NCBI RefSeq assembly: GCF_002077945.1
Contig: NZ_LVYD01000024.1
Coordinates: forward strand, 124,001 to 188,000
From: Niastella vici
GTDB taxonomy: Bacteria; Bacteroidota; Bacteroidia; Chitinophagales; Chitinophagaceae
Direction: 5' to 3'
DNA: 64,000 nt
Below are positions 26,756-35,385 of the stretch, piece after piece. The notes beneath the pieces are model-generated. The model did no database searches. It saw only the letters and a list, made by a program, of their open reading frames with translations, and had not been told where the DNA came from. The translations under genes and the position numbers were made by a program. Each line of letters opens with the position of its first letter. Position 1 is the stretch's first letter.

Positions 26756-27153
26756 TAATAGATGTAGCAAAGAACTTCGCCGCCAACGTTCTGGCTTTTG
26801 GCTTGTTTGTCGGTCATAACACCTTGAGATGTGCTCACGATTGCAACACCCAGACCGTTTTTCACTCTTTTGAATTCAGCAGGGCTGGCATACTGACGTA
26901 AACCAGGACGGCTAACTCTTTCCAGAGATTTGATAGCAGGTTCTTTACTTTGAGGATCGTATTTCAAAGCTATTTTGATAAGGCCTTGTTTGTTATCATC
27001 CTCAAATTTGTATTTCAGAATGTATCCCTGATCGTACAATATCTCAGTAATACGTTTTTTCAGATTAGAAGCCGGGATCTCAACAATCCGGTGGCCAGCC
27101 ATCTGAGCATTACGAACTCTAGTCAGGAAGTCTGCTATGGGATCAGTTACCAT
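26755..27153 (-). CDS. rpsH: 30S ribosomal protein S8
   Basis: A 132-aa 16S-rRNA central-domain binding protein; in E. coli S8 is the translational repressor of the spc operon. MVTDPIADFLTRVRNAQ at the start, RVSRPGLRQYASP, and the C-terminal STSQGVMTDKQAK with GGEVLCYIY are diagnostic. Confidence 0.97.
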   Translation of the reverse strand: MVTDPIADFLTRVRNAQMAGHRIVEIPASNLKKRITEILYDQGYILKYKFEDDNKQGLIKIALKYDPQSKEPAIKSLERVSRPGLRQYASPAEFKRVKNGLGVAIVSTSQGVMTDKQAKSQNVGGEVLCYIY

Positions 27154-27237
27154 GTTTATTTTAAATTAAAACAGTTTTAAATTTTATTCAAGAGTAGTCC
27201 CTGCTTTTCAGGCTTGCTCTCATGTCTTGTGAGGCTT

Positions 27238-27255
27238 TCCCGATAAATATCGGGA
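27238..27255. repeat. TCCCGATA/TATCGGGA intercistronic palindrome
   Basis: Two 8-bp arms around AA, in the rpsN-rpsH spacer, 7 bp after the rpsN stop. Confidence 0.65.
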
Positions 27256-27262
27256 GTTGCCT

Positions 27263-27532
27263 TTACCAGGAAGCTTTTTTCACACCTGGGATCTTACCAT
27301 TCAAAGCCATATCACGGAACGTAACACGGCTTACGCCGAAGTAACGGATATATCCTTTCGGACGACCTGTTAACTGGCAACGGTTTTTCAGACGAACTTT
27401 CGAAGAGTTCTTCGGCATTTCATCTAAAGCTTTCCAATCGCCGGCAGCTTTCAGTGCAGCACGTTTTTCGGCATACTGCGCTACCATACGTTCTCTTTTC
27501 CTTTGTCTGGCTTTAACTGACTCTTTAGCCAT
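27263..27532 (-). CDS. rpsN: 30S ribosomal protein S14
   Basis: An 89-aa long-type S14 without the zinc-binding CxxC pairs. Core motif [19 protein letters not shown] followed by [18 protein letters not shown]. It lies between rplE and rpsH as in standard spc operons. Confidence 0.97.
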   Translation of the reverse strand: MAKESVKARQRKRERMVAQYAEKRAALKAAGDWKALDEMPKNSSKVRLKNRCQLTGRPKGYIRYFGVSRVTFRDMALNGKIPGVKKASW

Positions 27533-27573
27533 AATATATTTTGCGTTTTGAGATTTCTGAATTTATAGATTTC

Positions 27574-27591
27574 TCCCGGTGATCACCGGGA
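27574..27591. repeat. Perfect 18-bp palindrome TCCCGGTGATCACCGGGA
   Basis: A perfect palindrome in the rplE-rpsN spacer, 6 bp after the rplE stop; it can form a strong hairpin in mRNA of either strand. Confidence 0.7.
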
Positions 27592-27597
27592 TAATTC

Positions 27598-28167
27598 TTA
27601 ATCTTTCTTTGCTCCTTTGAACGGCATACCCAGTTCTTTCAACAGCTCGTAAGCTTCTTCATTGGTTTGGGCAGTAGTTACAAACGTAATGTCCATACCA
27701 GTGATCTTGTTTACTTTGTCGATGTCGATCTCAGGGAAGATGATCTGCTCGGTAACACCCAGTGTATAGTTACCACGGCCGTCGAAAGCTTTATCATTGA
27801 TCCCTTTGAAGTCACGTACGCGGGGCAATGAAGTAGCGATGAGCCTGTCGAGGAACTCATACATTTTGGTACCACGTAATGTAACGCGGGCGCCAATAGG
27901 CATGTTCTTACGCAGTTTGAAGTTTGAGATGTCTTTTTTAGACATGGTAGGCGTTGCCTTCTGACCAGAGATCATTGTTAACTCATCAATTGCCACATCC
28001 ACGAGCTTCTTGTCAGAAACAGCACCGTTCACACCGCGGTTGATACAGATCTTTTCCAAACGGGGAACCTGCATCACTGTGCCGTAGTTGAAATGTTTCA
28101 TTAAAGCAGGTACAACTTCTTTTTTGTACTTATCTGCCAGCCTCGGCTTGTATTTTGTTGTAGACAT
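27598..28167 (-). CDS. rplE: 50S ribosomal protein L5
   Basis: A 5S-rRNA-binding protein of the central protuberance, 189 aa. Recognisable segments: [48 protein letters not shown] and the [17 protein letters not shown] motif near the C-terminus. It follows rplX after 67 bp. Confidence 0.97.
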   Translation of the reverse strand: MSTTKYKPRLADKYKKEVVPALMKHFNYGTVMQVPRLEKICINRGVNGAVSDKKLVDVAIDELTMISGQKATPTMSKKDISNFKLRKNMPIGARVTLRGTKMYEFLDRLIATSLPRVRDFKGINDKAFDGRGNYTLGVTEQIIFPEIDIDKVNKITGMDITFVTTAQTNEEAYELLKELGMPFKGAKKD

Positions 28168-28234
28168 TTTATTTAGCTTAGTGCGTTATGTTTAATGCCT
28201 GGGCAAACAGCATAACGCAATTGATAATCGATAA

Positions 28235-28573
28235 TTATTTTATTGCTTCACCAGTTTCTTTGGAAATGCGTATCAGCTTACCGTTCTCACGGCTACGTTT
28301 TACTTTCACTCCGGCGCCTGCTTTAGCATCCCACAACATCACATTTGAAATGTGGATGGCAGCTTCTTTCTTTACAATGCCGCCGCGGGTATTACGGGCC
28401 GAAGGTTTGGTATGACGGGTAACAATGTTTACGCCTTCAACCAGCACGCGCGATTTTTCTGGAAATACTTCCAATACCTTGCGTGGCTTTTTAGCGTCTT
28501 TATCATCACCGGCAATAACTACTACGGTGTCGCCTTTTTTAATATTAAATTTCGGTTTGAATCTGTTGCTCAT
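28235..28573 (-). CDS. rplX: 50S ribosomal protein L24
   Basis: An assembly-initiator protein of the large subunit, 112 aa from ATG 28573 (MSNRFKPKFNIKKGDTV). Ten further upstream codons come from the repeat element and are not used. The KOW motif is VVVIAGDDKDAKKPRKVLEV. The 104-bp upstream gap is filled by a heptad element (28581-28674). Confidence 0.95.
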   Translation of the reverse strand: MSNRFKPKFNIKKGDTVVVIAGDDKDAKKPRKVLEVFPEKSRVLVEGVNIVTRHTKPSARNTRGGIVKKEAAIHISNVMLWDAKAGAGVKVKRSRENGKLIRISKETGEAIK

Positions 28574-28580
28574 TTTATTT

Positions 28581-28674
28581 AAGCTTTTAGCTAAAAGCTG
28601 CAAGCTGCAGGCTTAAAGCCGTTTTCAATTATATTTCATGCAAGCTGGCATCATTGCCGTAAGCTTGCAGCTTG
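28581..28674. repeat. Heptad inverted-repeat element, AGCTxxx word
   Basis: The left arm reads AGCTTTT, AGCTAAA, AGCTGCA, AGCTGCA, GGCTTAA in 7-bp register (28582-28617). The right arm (28640-28674) carries CAAGCTG, GTAAGCT, TGCAGCTTG. It fills the rplN-rplX spacer. Confidence 0.7.
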
Positions 28675-28677
28675 TTT

Positions 28678-29046
28678 TTATAATACTTCCGGAGCCAAAG
28701 AAATAATCTTCATATATCCTTTATCACGCAACTCTCTGGCAACGGGTCCGAAAATACGGGTACCGCGCGGCTCATCTGACTGATTCAACAACACTACGGC
28801 ATTGTCATCAAACCGGATATAAGATCCGTCTTTGCGGCGTAATTTGTTCTTTGTGCGAACAATTACAGCTTTTGTAACAGTGCCTTTTTTAATACCACCA
28901 GCGGGAATAGCATCCTTTACGGTTACTACAATTTTATCGCCGATCTTGGCGTAATCCTGGCCGCTGTTTCCCAGTACACGAATACACAGTACTTCCTTGG
29001 CACCACTGTTATCAGCTACATTTAATCTGGACTCTTGCTGAATCAT
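28678..29046 (-). CDS. rplN: 50S ribosomal protein L14
   Basis: A 122-aa protein at the subunit interface, forming bridges with 16S rRNA. It shows [34 protein letters not shown] and the C-terminal [20 protein letters not shown]. Flanked by heptad-type spacers on both sides. Confidence 0.97.
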   Translation of the reverse strand: MIQQESRLNVADNSGAKEVLCIRVLGNSGQDYAKIGDKIVVTVKDAIPAGGIKKGTVTKAVIVRTKNKLRRKDGSYIRFDDNAVVLLNQSDEPRGTRIFGPVARELRDKGYMKIISLAPEVL

Positions 29047-29050
29047 TTTT

Positions 29051-29164
29051 TTAGCTTTTAGCTCTCAGCCTTTAGCCCCGATGCTATCGGGACCAATAGC
29101 GAATGATTAAAAATTTATTTGAAATCGTCGTTGGCTTACAGCTTGCATTCTGCAGCCAACAGCT
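29051..29164. repeat. Heptad inverted-repeat element with internal CCCGAT/ATCGGG dyad
   Basis: Left arm: AGCTTTT, AGCTCTC, AGCCTTT, AGCC. Right arm (29133-29164): CTTACAG, CTTGCAT, TCTGCAG, CCAACAG, CT. A CCCGAT-GCT-ATCGGG hairpin lies at 29077-29091. It fills the rpsQ-rplN spacer. Confidence 0.65.
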
Positions 29165-29167
29165 ATA

Positions 29168-29425
29168 TTACTTCGCCTTTTCTACCACTTCGACCAGTCT
29201 CCAGCGCTTTGTTTTGCTCAAAGGGCGGGTTTCCATAATGCGAACAGTATCGCCTATGGTGCACTCATTTTTTTCGTCATGAGCATGGAATTTGGTAGTC
29301 TTCTTTACGAACTTACCGTAGATGGGGTGTTTTACTTTTCTTTCTACAGAAACAGTGATGGTTTTTTCCATTCTGTTGCTGGTAACAACCCCTATTCTTG
29401 TTTTACGCAAATTTCTGTCGGACAT
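29168..29425 (-). CDS. rpsQ: 30S ribosomal protein S17
   Basis: A primary 16S-rRNA-binding OB-fold protein, 85 aa from ATG 29425 ([14 protein letters not shown]). The frame is open 17 codons further upstream, but that encodes repeat sequence. Typical motifs: [20 protein letters not shown] and [19 protein letters not shown]. Confidence 0.96.
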   Translation of the reverse strand: MSDRNLRKTRIGVVTSNRMEKTITVSVERKVKHPIYGKFVKKTTKFHAHDEKNECTIGDTVRIMETRPLSKTKRWRLVEVVEKAK

Positions 29426-29431
29426 TATACT

Positions 29432-29504
29432 AAATTTGATAATTTGATAATTAGCTAATGTGATAATTAAGACCAATTAGCATAATAGCACATTGGCTAA
29501 TTAG
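29432..29504. repeat. AATTTGAT-word inverted repeat between rpmC and rpsQ
   Basis: The left arm AATTTGAT, AATTTGAT, AATTAGCT, AATGTGAT is in 8-bp register (from 29433). The right arm (29475-29504) has CAATTAGC and GGCTAATTAG. Fragments of the same word lie at about 24629, 26044, 30184, 31072, 31772 and 33060. Confidence 0.65.
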
Positions 29505-29509
29505 TCACC

Positions 29510-29719
29510 TTACTTTGCCAGTTCCTTTTTTCTTAACTCAGTTTTTAACCGGGCCACATCCCTGCGCAGGTCACGAATGCTCATCGGGTTTTCCAGCGGA
29601 GAGATGGCATGTGCAAACTCCAGCTTTTTCAACCGCAGTTCATCTTCCTGGATCCGGGCTTTCAGGTCTGCCTCACTCATATCCTTCAGGCCTTTATTGA
29701 AATCTATTTTCTTTGACAT
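29510..29719 (-). CDS. rpmC: 50S ribosomal protein L29
   Basis: A small two-helix protein near the exit tunnel, 69 aa. It has the family segment MSEADLKARIQEDELRLKKL and the C-terminal MSIRDLRRDVARLKTELRKK. It follows rplP after 38 bp. Confidence 0.95.
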   Translation of the reverse strand: MSKKIDFNKGLKDMSEADLKARIQEDELRLKKLEFAHAISPLENPMSIRDLRRDVARLKTELRKKELAK

Positions 29720-29757
29720 AAAATTCGATTTGATATTATTTAAAACCCTATTAGCAA

Positions 29758-30177
29758 TTATGCGCTATAATCGCGTCTTACTACGAACTTGGTTTTGATG
29801 GGCAGTTTTTGTGCCGCCAGTTCCATTGCTTCTTTTGCTACTGCTTCAGTAACGCCATCGCATTCGAAAATGATGCGACCTGGTTCAACTACAGCAGCCC
29901 AGAATTCAGGGTTACCTTTACCTTTACCCATACGCACTTCAAGTGGCTTGCGGGTAATAGGTTTATCAGGAAATATGCGGATCCAAACATTACCTTCACG
30001 CTTCATAGCACGGGTCATAGCCTGGCGCGCTGCTTCGATCTGACGGTTTGTTAACCAGATAGCTTCCTGAGATTTCAAACCGAAAGAACCGAAAGCGATA
30101 GTGGTACCGCGTTTTGCAACTTCGCGGATGCGGCCCTTCTGCGCTTTCCTGTGTTTCGTCCTTTTTGGCTGTAACAT
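29758..30177 (-). CDS. rplP: 50S ribosomal protein L16
   Basis: A 139-aa protein near the A-site of the 50S subunit. It begins [18 protein letters not shown] and contains [40 protein letters not shown] and [14 protein letters not shown]. Complete. Confidence 0.97.
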   Translation of the reverse strand: MLQPKRTKHRKAQKGRIREVAKRGTTIAFGSFGLKSQEAIWLTNRQIEAARQAMTRAMKREGNVWIRIFPDKPITRKPLEVRMGKGKGNPEFWAAVVEPGRIIFECDGVTEAVAKEAMELAAQKLPIKTKFVVRRDYSA

Positions 30178-30240
30178 TTATCTAAAATTTGAAAATTTGA
30201 AAATTGAATTAGCACATCAGTTTATCAGCACCCTGGCTAA

Positions 30241-31065
30241 TTAATCCTGCTGTCTGTTTCTATCACCACCTCTGTGACCGCCGCGATCTCCACCGCCTCT
30301 TCTGTCACCACCGCCGCCGCCTCTTCTGTCACCGCGATGATGTCCGCGATCGCCACCACCTTCACCTTCTCTTCTGTCTCTTCTGTCGTTCACATCGCTC
30401 TTACCACCAACGAGGTTCGGGTTCAGGTCTCTTTTACCAAGTACTTCACCTTTACAGATCCATACTTTGATACCGATCTTACCATAAACAGTCAATGCAA
30501 ATACGTTTGCGTAGTCGATATCCATACGCAGGGTATGCAATGGTGTACGGCCTTGTTTGATCTCTTCGGTACGGGCAATTTCAGCACCACCCAAACGACC
30601 GCTGATCTTTATTTTGATACCTTCAGCACCCATGCGCAGTGCAGAAGCGATTGCCATTTTAATGGCGCGTTTGTAGTTGATACGGTTCTCGATCTGACGG
30701 GCAATGGTATCCCCTACGATCATGGCATCCAGCTCGGGACGACGAATTTCAAGGATGTTGATTTGCACATCTTCTTTACCTGTCAGTTTCTTCAACTCTT
30801 CTTTAATGCGATCAACCTCGTTCCCGCCTTTACCTATGATAATACCAGGCTTGGATGTGTGAATGGTAACGATCAGTTTATTAAGCGTGCGCTCAATAAC
30901 GATTTTAGAGATACCACCTTTGTTGATACGGGCGTTCAGATAAGTTCTGATCTTGTTATCCTCGATCAACTTGGTAGAATAATCTTTTTTGTTACCATAC
31001 CAGTTAGATTCCCAACCGCGGATAATCCCTAACCTGGCACCAATAGGATTGCATTTCTGACCCAT
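30241..31065 (-). CDS. rpsC: 30S ribosomal protein S3 with RG-rich tail
   Basis: A 274-aa protein of the 30S head. It has the N-terminal [18 protein letters not shown], a type-2 KH domain with the GxxG loop in [20 protein letters not shown], and the S3 C-terminal domain ([25 protein letters not shown]). Residues from about 228 onward are a low-complexity tail of Gly, Arg, Asp and His ([20 protein letters not shown]), which makes the protein longer than a typical S3 of 210-240 aa. It resembles RGG-type RNA-binding tails. A long frame on the opposite strand is a shadow. Confidence 0.96.
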   Translation of the reverse strand: MGQKCNPIGARLGIIRGWESNWYGNKKDYSTKLIEDNKIRTYLNARINKGGISKIVIERTLNKLIVTIHTSKPGIIIGKGGNEVDRIKEELKKLTGKEDVQINILEIRRPELDAMIVGDTIARQIENRINYKRAIKMAIASALRMGAEGIKIKISGRLGGAEIARTEEIKQGRTPLHTLRMDIDYANVFALTVYGKIGIKVWICKGEVLGKRDLNPNLVGGKSDVNDRRDRREGEGGGDRGHHRGDRRGGGGGDRRGGGDRGGHRGGDRNRQQD

Positions 31066-31090
31066 TTATTATAATTTGAAAATTTGCTAA

Positions 31091-31432
31091 TTATTTAACG
31101 TCAACGATTATAGTTACGTGGTTACTGCGCTTGCGAAGGCGGTAAGCACGGCCTTGCGGAGCAGGCAACATTCTTTTCAAAGTACGGGCGCCGTCAACAA
31201 AGATCGTTTTCACGATCAAACCAGCATCAGCAGCGCTTTGTCCTTCGTTCTTTTGCTCCCAGTTACTAATGGCGCTCTTTAATAATTTGTACAGCGGAGT
31301 GGCAGAGTGTTGAGGATGAAATTCCAGCAACGCTAATGCTTTTTCCACTTCAACACCACGTATTTCATCAGCCAGCAAACGCATTCTGCGGGGTGATGTG
31401 GGATAGTTTCTAAGTTTTGCTACAGCTTCCAT
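31091..31432 (-). CDS. rplV: 50S ribosomal protein L22
   Basis: A 113-aa protein lining the exit tunnel; its beta hairpin (RTLKRMLPAPQGRAYRLRKR) reaches the tunnel constriction. The N-terminal RNYPTSPRRMRLLADEIRG is typical. It lies 25 bp upstream of rpsC, the shortest spacer in the string. Confidence 0.97.
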   Translation of the reverse strand: MEAVAKLRNYPTSPRRMRLLADEIRGVEVEKALALLEFHPQHSATPLYKLLKSAISNWEQKNEGQSAADAGLIVKTIFVDGARTLKRMLPAPQGRAYRLRKRSNHVTIIVDVK

Positions 31433-31491
31433 TTTTATTATTTCTGATTTCTGAACCCCTGGTGCTTCAACCAGGAATATTGAAATTTTTA

Positions 31492-31764
31492 TTAACCAAC
31501 TTTTTTACTAGAGTGTCCTTTGAACTGGCGTGTGGGAGCAAACTCACCCAGCTTATGACCAACCATGAACTCGGTTACATATACTGGTATGAACTTGTTG
31601 CCATTATGCACAGCAAATGTGTGACCTACAAAATCCGGAGTAATTGTAGAACGACGGCTCCAGGTTTTAATCACACCTTTCTTTGCTTTACCATCGTTAA
31701 TGTTAAGAACTTTTGTCTCCAGTTTGGCGGCTACATAAGGACCTTTTTTTATTGAACGAGCCAT
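31492..31764 (-). CDS. rpsS: 30S ribosomal protein S19
   Basis: A 90-aa protein of the 30S head. [16 protein letters not shown] at the start, [20 protein letters not shown] in the middle and [20 protein letters not shown] at the end are diagnostic. It sits between rplB and rplV. Confidence 0.97.
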   Translation of the reverse strand: MARSIKKGPYVAAKLETKVLNINDGKAKKGVIKTWSRRSTITPDFVGHTFAVHNGNKFIPVYVTEFMVGHKLGEFAPTRQFKGHSSKKVG

Positions 31765-31818
31765 ATCTAAAATTTGATAATTCGGTTTGTTTGAAAATTT
31801 GATCTACAGACCACTCAA

Positions 31819-32658
31819 TTACTTGGCTAATTTTTTGCCGTTCTTACGTTGAATGATCAGTTTATCGCTTCCTTTACCTCTTTGGCGTGTTTTCAGACCT
31901 TTGGCGTATTTACCGGTTCTTGAACGTGGGTGACCACCTGAAGCCTTACCTTCACCACCACCCATCGGGTGATCTACAGGGTTCATCGCTACACCACGGT
32001 TGCGGGGGCGGATACCTCTCCAACGGTTACGACCAGCTTTACCCATCATTTCGAGGTTGTGGTCGCCATTGCTTACTACACCTACAGTAGCGAAGCAGTT
32101 GATGAGGATCTTTCTCAGTTCACCAGAAGGCATTTTCAATACTGCATATCTCTCTTCCTTGTTGGTGAGCTGGGCCGATGTACCGGCGCTGCGCACCAGT
32201 TTGCCACCCTGACCAGGTTGCATTTCAATGTTATGTACATTGGTACCCAGTGGCATGTTCTTCATTTGAAGTGCATTACCAACTTCAGGAGCTACAGCGT
32301 TGCCAGATATAATGGTACCGCCAACCTGTAAGCCCTGGGGAGCCAGGATATATCTTTTTTCACCGTCTTTGTAGTTTATCAGTGCGATAAATGCAGTACG
32401 GTTTGGATCGTATTCGATAGTAGCTACAGTACCGGGAATATCTTTCTTGTCGCGTTTGAAGTCGATGATACGGAACATCTTCTTGTGTCCGCCACCCATA
32501 TAACGCATAGACCTTCTACCCTGAGCATTACGGCCACCAGTAGATGTAGTTTTCTCAAGCAGGCTTTTTTCCGGAGTGTCTGTAGTGATTTCAGCGTACG
32601 CATTTCCTATTCTCCAACGCGTACCGGCTGTAATCGGTTTGTATTTTTTAAGTGCCAT
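31819..32658 (-). CDS. rplB: 50S ribosomal protein L2
   Basis: A primary 23S-binding protein required for subunit association and peptidyl-transferase function, 279 aa. It has [32 protein letters not shown] and the conserved [17 protein letters not shown], whose His lies near the catalytic centre. The spacer to rplW (91 bp) includes a GGCGA/TCGCC hairpin near 32707. Confidence 0.97.
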   Translation of the reverse strand: MALKKYKPITAGTRWRIGNAYAEITTDTPEKSLLEKTTSTGGRNAQGRRSMRYMGGGHKKMFRIIDFKRDKKDIPGTVATIEYDPNRTAFIALINYKDGEKRYILAPQGLQVGGTIISGNAVAPEVGNALQMKNMPLGTNVHNIEMQPGQGGKLVRSAGTSAQLTNKEERYAVLKMPSGELRKILINCFATVGVVSNGDHNLEMMGKAGRNRWRGIRPRNRGVAMNPVDHPMGGGEGKASGGHPRSRTGKYAKGLKTRQRGKGSDKLIIQRKNGKKLAK

Positions 32659-32749
32659 GTTTTCTTCTGTATAATACTGTTAAAAAATCTTTTGTCAATT
32701 CTTTGCGGCGATTGACTCGCCATTCTTTATTCCTTGCTAACGGTGTAGA

Positions 32750-33049
32750 CTAGATGTTTGAGTACAAATCAATGCTCTCTCCCTCTGCTACTTTCACATA
32801 CGCTTTTTTGTAAGCGGGTTTTGTACCGGAAATAAAGCCGGATTTAGTGAACCGGTTCTTTGCTTTACCAGGCACTACCACCGTATTTACCTCTGTAACG
32901 TTTACACCGTAAAAGCTTTCAACTGCTTTTTTGATTTCCAGTTTGTTTGCTTTGCGGTTAACCCGGAAAGCAAAAGTTCTTTTGGCATCAGACAGCTTGT
33001 TGCTTTTTTCGGTAACGATTGGTTTTATCAGTACTTCTGCGAGTTTCAT
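32750..33049 (-). CDS. rplW: 50S ribosomal protein L23
   Basis: A 99-aa protein at the tunnel exit, a docking site for trigger factor and SRP. LIKPIVTEKSNKL at the start and AFRVNRKANKLEIKKAVESF are the family signature. Between rplD and rplB as in other S10 operons. Confidence 0.96.
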   Translation of the reverse strand: MKLAEVLIKPIVTEKSNKLSDAKRTFAFRVNRKANKLEIKKAVESFYGVNVTEVNTVVVPGKAKNRFTKSGFISGTKPAYKKAYVKVAEGESIDLYSNI

Positions 33050-33094
33050 ATTACTCTGTTTGAAAAATTTGTAATTAGCTAATCAGCGCGTTAA

Positions 33095-33727
33095 TTAAGC
33101 CTCAACACCCTCTTCACTGAACAACCTGGCTGTGCTCTCAGTGAATAACAATACATCTGCATTTACGATATCGTAAGTATTGATATCAGCGAACTGAACA
33201 CCCAGTGCATTGGGGATGTTACGTACGCTCTTTTGCAGGTTCTCGTTATACTCAGGCAGTATTACCAGTGTCTTTTTGCTGTCGATCTTCAGGCTGGTCA
33301 TGATCTCAACAAATTGCTTTGTTTTGGGAGTGTCCAGGTTGATGTCTTCAACAACTACAATAGCACTTTCTTTTGCTTTATGAGACAGTGCGCTGATCTT
33401 AGCCAGATCTTTCACTTTACGGTTCAGTTTGAAATCGTAATCGCGGGGTTTGGGACCAAAAATGGTACCACCACCTTTGAACAACGGGTTACGGATGTTA
33501 CCCTTACGTGAACCACCAGTACCCTTCTGACGGTGCAATTTTTTGCTGGAACCTTTAACTTCCAAACGGGTTTTCACTTTGTGCGTACCCTGACGTTGTG
33601 CAGCCAGATATTGCTTTACAGCCAGGTAAACAACGTGGTTGTTCGGCTCTGTACCGAAGATATCATCGGCTAAATCTACAGAGCGACCGGTTTTTGCACC
33701 CTTTATACTTAAAACATCTACTTGCAT
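33095..33727 (-). CDS. rplD: 50S ribosomal protein L4
   Basis: A 210-aa protein. The extended loop RQKGTGGSRKGNIRNPLFKG reaches into the exit tunnel, and the globular part has GPKPRDYDFKLNRKVKDLA. In E. coli L4 represses its own operon through the S10 leader. Here a structured leader lies directly upstream of rplC, so similar control is possible but unproven. A TCCCG...CGGGA dyad (33751-33769) lies in the rplC-rplD gap. Confidence 0.97.
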   Translation of the reverse strand: MQVDVLSIKGAKTGRSVDLADDIFGTEPNNHVVYLAVKQYLAAQRQGTHKVKTRLEVKGSSKKLHRQKGTGGSRKGNIRNPLFKGGGTIFGPKPRDYDFKLNRKVKDLAKISALSHKAKESAIVVVEDINLDTPKTKQFVEIMTSLKIDSKKTLVILPEYNENLQKSVRNIPNALGVQFADINTYDIVNADVLLFTESTARLFSEEGVEA

Positions 33728-33788
33728 CGTACTTTATATTTAAGATTACCTCCCGATTTTTAACCGGGATAAATCTGCAATAACAAAA

Positions 33789-34406
33789 TTATTTTTGAAT
33801 GTATACTATCGCTCCGTTGTGGCCGGGAACAGACCCGTTCACCAGGATGTAGTTCTTATCAGGGAATACTTTCAGGATCTTCAGGCTCTTTACTTTTACG
33901 CGGTCCTGACCCATGCGGCCGGCCATGCGCATACCTTTAAATACGCGTGAGGCATCTGATGAGTTACCGATTGAACCCGGAGCACGTTGACGGTCGTGTT
34001 GGCCGTGGCTTTGTTCGCCCACACCACTAAAACCGTGACGTTTTACAACACCCTGAAAACCTTTACCCTTGGTAGTACCTACAACGTCAACTTTTTCGCC
34101 TTCAGCGAAAATGTCAACAGTGATAGCATCACCTAAACTCTTTTCAGTAAAATAATTGCGGAATTCCTTAACAAATTTCTTGGCGGCTGTATTGGCCTTT
34201 GCGAAGTGATTTTTTTCAGCAGCGATAGTGTGCTTTTCATTCTTGTCACCGTAAGCTAACTGGATAGCATTGTATCCATCAGTTTCGGTAGTTTTAACTT
34301 GGGTCACAATACAGGGACCTGCTTCAATGATGGTACAGGCAGTTTGCTTGCCATCCTGACTGAAGATGCTGGTCATCCCGATCTTCTTACCAATGATTCC
34401 TTTCAT
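33789..34406 (-). CDS. rplC: 50S ribosomal protein L3
   Basis: A 23S-rRNA-binding protein near the peptidyl-transferase centre, 205 aa from ATG 34406 ([20 protein letters not shown]). The frame is open for 35 more codons, but those encode leader RNA sequence. Family motifs: [34 protein letters not shown] and [15 protein letters not shown]. It is preceded by a 470-bp gap containing the rpsJ terminator and a hairpin-rich leader. Confidence 0.96.
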   Translation of the reverse strand: MKGIIGKKIGMTSIFSQDGKQTACTIIEAGPCIVTQVKTTETDGYNAIQLAYGDKNEKHTIAAEKNHFAKANTAAKKFVKEFRNYFTEKSLGDAITVDIFAEGEKVDVVGTTKGKGFQGVVKRHGFSGVGEQSHGQHDRQRAPGSIGNSSDASRVFKGMRMAGRMGQDRVKVKSLKILKVFPDKNYILVNGSVPGHNGAIVYIQK

Positions 34407-34684
34407 CGTTGTTCGGTTTGTGCCCTCGTGGTTGAAGAGACATTTGCAGTAATGATTGTAGAACAGGGTGTTCTTTAGGACGCTTATCCGCCAGGCGGCG
34501 GACAGGCACAACCATGAGCAACTTCAATCTCCGTTTGCTACCGACCTTTTCTGTTAGCCACCGAAGCTTTAGCTAATGTGGCCTTGCGCCACCGCTGTTA
34601 AGCTTCGTCACCCTTTCCGGATGTCCCGACCAAAAGCCGGGATGATAGAAGTACCGGTAGTAAACTAACCTCGAAGGGCTAGTT
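34407..34684 (-). promoter_or_regulatory. Hairpin-rich leader upstream of rplC
   Basis: No ORF fits. Visible helices are AACTA...TAGTT (34663-34684), TCCCG...CGGGA (34624-34642), an 8-bp outer stem CGAAGCTT/AAGCTTCG (34562-34569 with 34600-34607) that encloses GTGGC/GCCAC with a 5-nt loop (34578-34592), TCCGCC/GGCGGA (near 34489-34503), and AGAACA/TGTTCT around CCC (near 34462-34476). Such a run of nested helices before the first gene of a ribosomal transcript suggests a cis-regulatory RNA. No clear promoter box was found in the gap. Confidence 0.6.
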
Positions 34685-34822
34685 CATATTTTAAAAAGTT
34701 TATAATCCGTTTTAGTCGTAATCTGGCAGTTGCCATCTTACTTCCAACTAGTTAACCCAGCGCTGTTTTATCTATCCGCATTGGCGGGTAAAGTTTACAG
34801 ATGGGATTGAAAGAACTTTATG

Positions 34823-34861
34823 AAAAAACCCTGTCAGGATTTTTAGAACCCTGACAGGGTT
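34823..34861 (-). terminator. Terminator directly after rpsJ
   Basis: A perfect 12-bp stem AACCCTGTCAGG/CCTGACAGGGTT (34827-34838 with 34850-34861) with an 11-nt loop is followed on the minus strand by TTTT in register with the stem A/T pairs (A6 on the plus strand at 34823-34828). It would separate rpsJ from the rest of the S10 string. Confidence 0.85.
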
Positions 34862-34874
34862 CATACAATGCTTA

Positions 34875-35180
34875 TCAAGCTTTGATCTCCACTTCAACAC
34901 CACTGGGTAAGTCAAGCTTACTCAGAGCATCTACCGTACGGCTGCTGGAAGTATAAATATCCAATAACCGCTTGTGTGTGCACAACTGGAATTGCTCACG
35001 GCTCTTCTTATTCACGTGGGGTGAACGCAATACGGTAAATATCTTTTTACGTGTAGGTAAAGGAATAGGACCTGTTACCACAGCGCCAGTGCTGCGAACG
35101 GTTTTTACGATTTTCTCGGCAGATTTATCTACCAGATTATGATCGTAAGACTGTAATTTTATTCTGATTCGCTGAGACAT
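34875..35180 (-). CDS. rpsJ: 30S ribosomal protein S10
   Basis: A 101-aa protein of the 30S head, also the antitermination factor NusE. The start ATG 35180 ([20 protein letters not shown]) is set by homology and by the promoter at 35212-35242; the longer frame to 35321 crosses that promoter. The core is [20 protein letters not shown] and [17 protein letters not shown] strong terminator follows within 52 bp, so it may form its own transcription unit. Confidence 0.96.
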   Translation of the reverse strand: MSQRIRIKLQSYDHNLVDKSAEKIVKTVRSTGAVVTGPIPLPTRKKIFTVLRSPHVNKKSREQFQLCTHKRLLDIYTSSSRTVDALSKLDLPSGVEVEIKA

Positions 35181-35211
35181 ATTGCAAAACCCAATTTTTC
35201 CAATGGGGATG

Positions 35212-35242
35212 CAAAGGTAGGGGTTGATAGTTATTGTGCAAA
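35212..35242 (-). promoter_or_regulatory. rpsJ promoter (TTTG-N19-TACCTTTG)
   Basis: The -33 box TTTG (35242-35239) and -7 box TACCTTTG (35219-35212) are separated by exactly 19 bp, a full match to the Bacteroidota consensus. The predicted leader to the rpsJ ATG is about 28 nt. Confidence 0.85.
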
Positions 35243-35385
35243 AGATTTCTCTCTTTTTTTTAGACAAATCATGAAAAAACTGGTAAAAATGCAGGTTTTG
35301 GGCACCATCCGGGGCCAACAACCAGGTTTCAGGCCCAATTTACCCCCTTTCCGCCCGTGTACCCCACCGGCCAATTCCCTCTCTC

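Noticed and set aside
30274-31032. 252-aa frame antisense to rpsC
   Set aside because: It lies wholly inside a certain ribosomal gene on the other strand and has no recognisable domain; the openness reflects codon bias of rpsC.
34407-34511. N-terminal extension of ribosomal protein L3
   Set aside because: The extra 35 residues are not L3-like and correspond to hairpin-forming leader sequence; [11 protein letters not shown] is the family start.
35181-35321. N-terminal extension of ribosomal protein S10
   Set aside because: It would contain the full-consensus rpsJ promoter; the S10 family starts at MSQRIRIKL.
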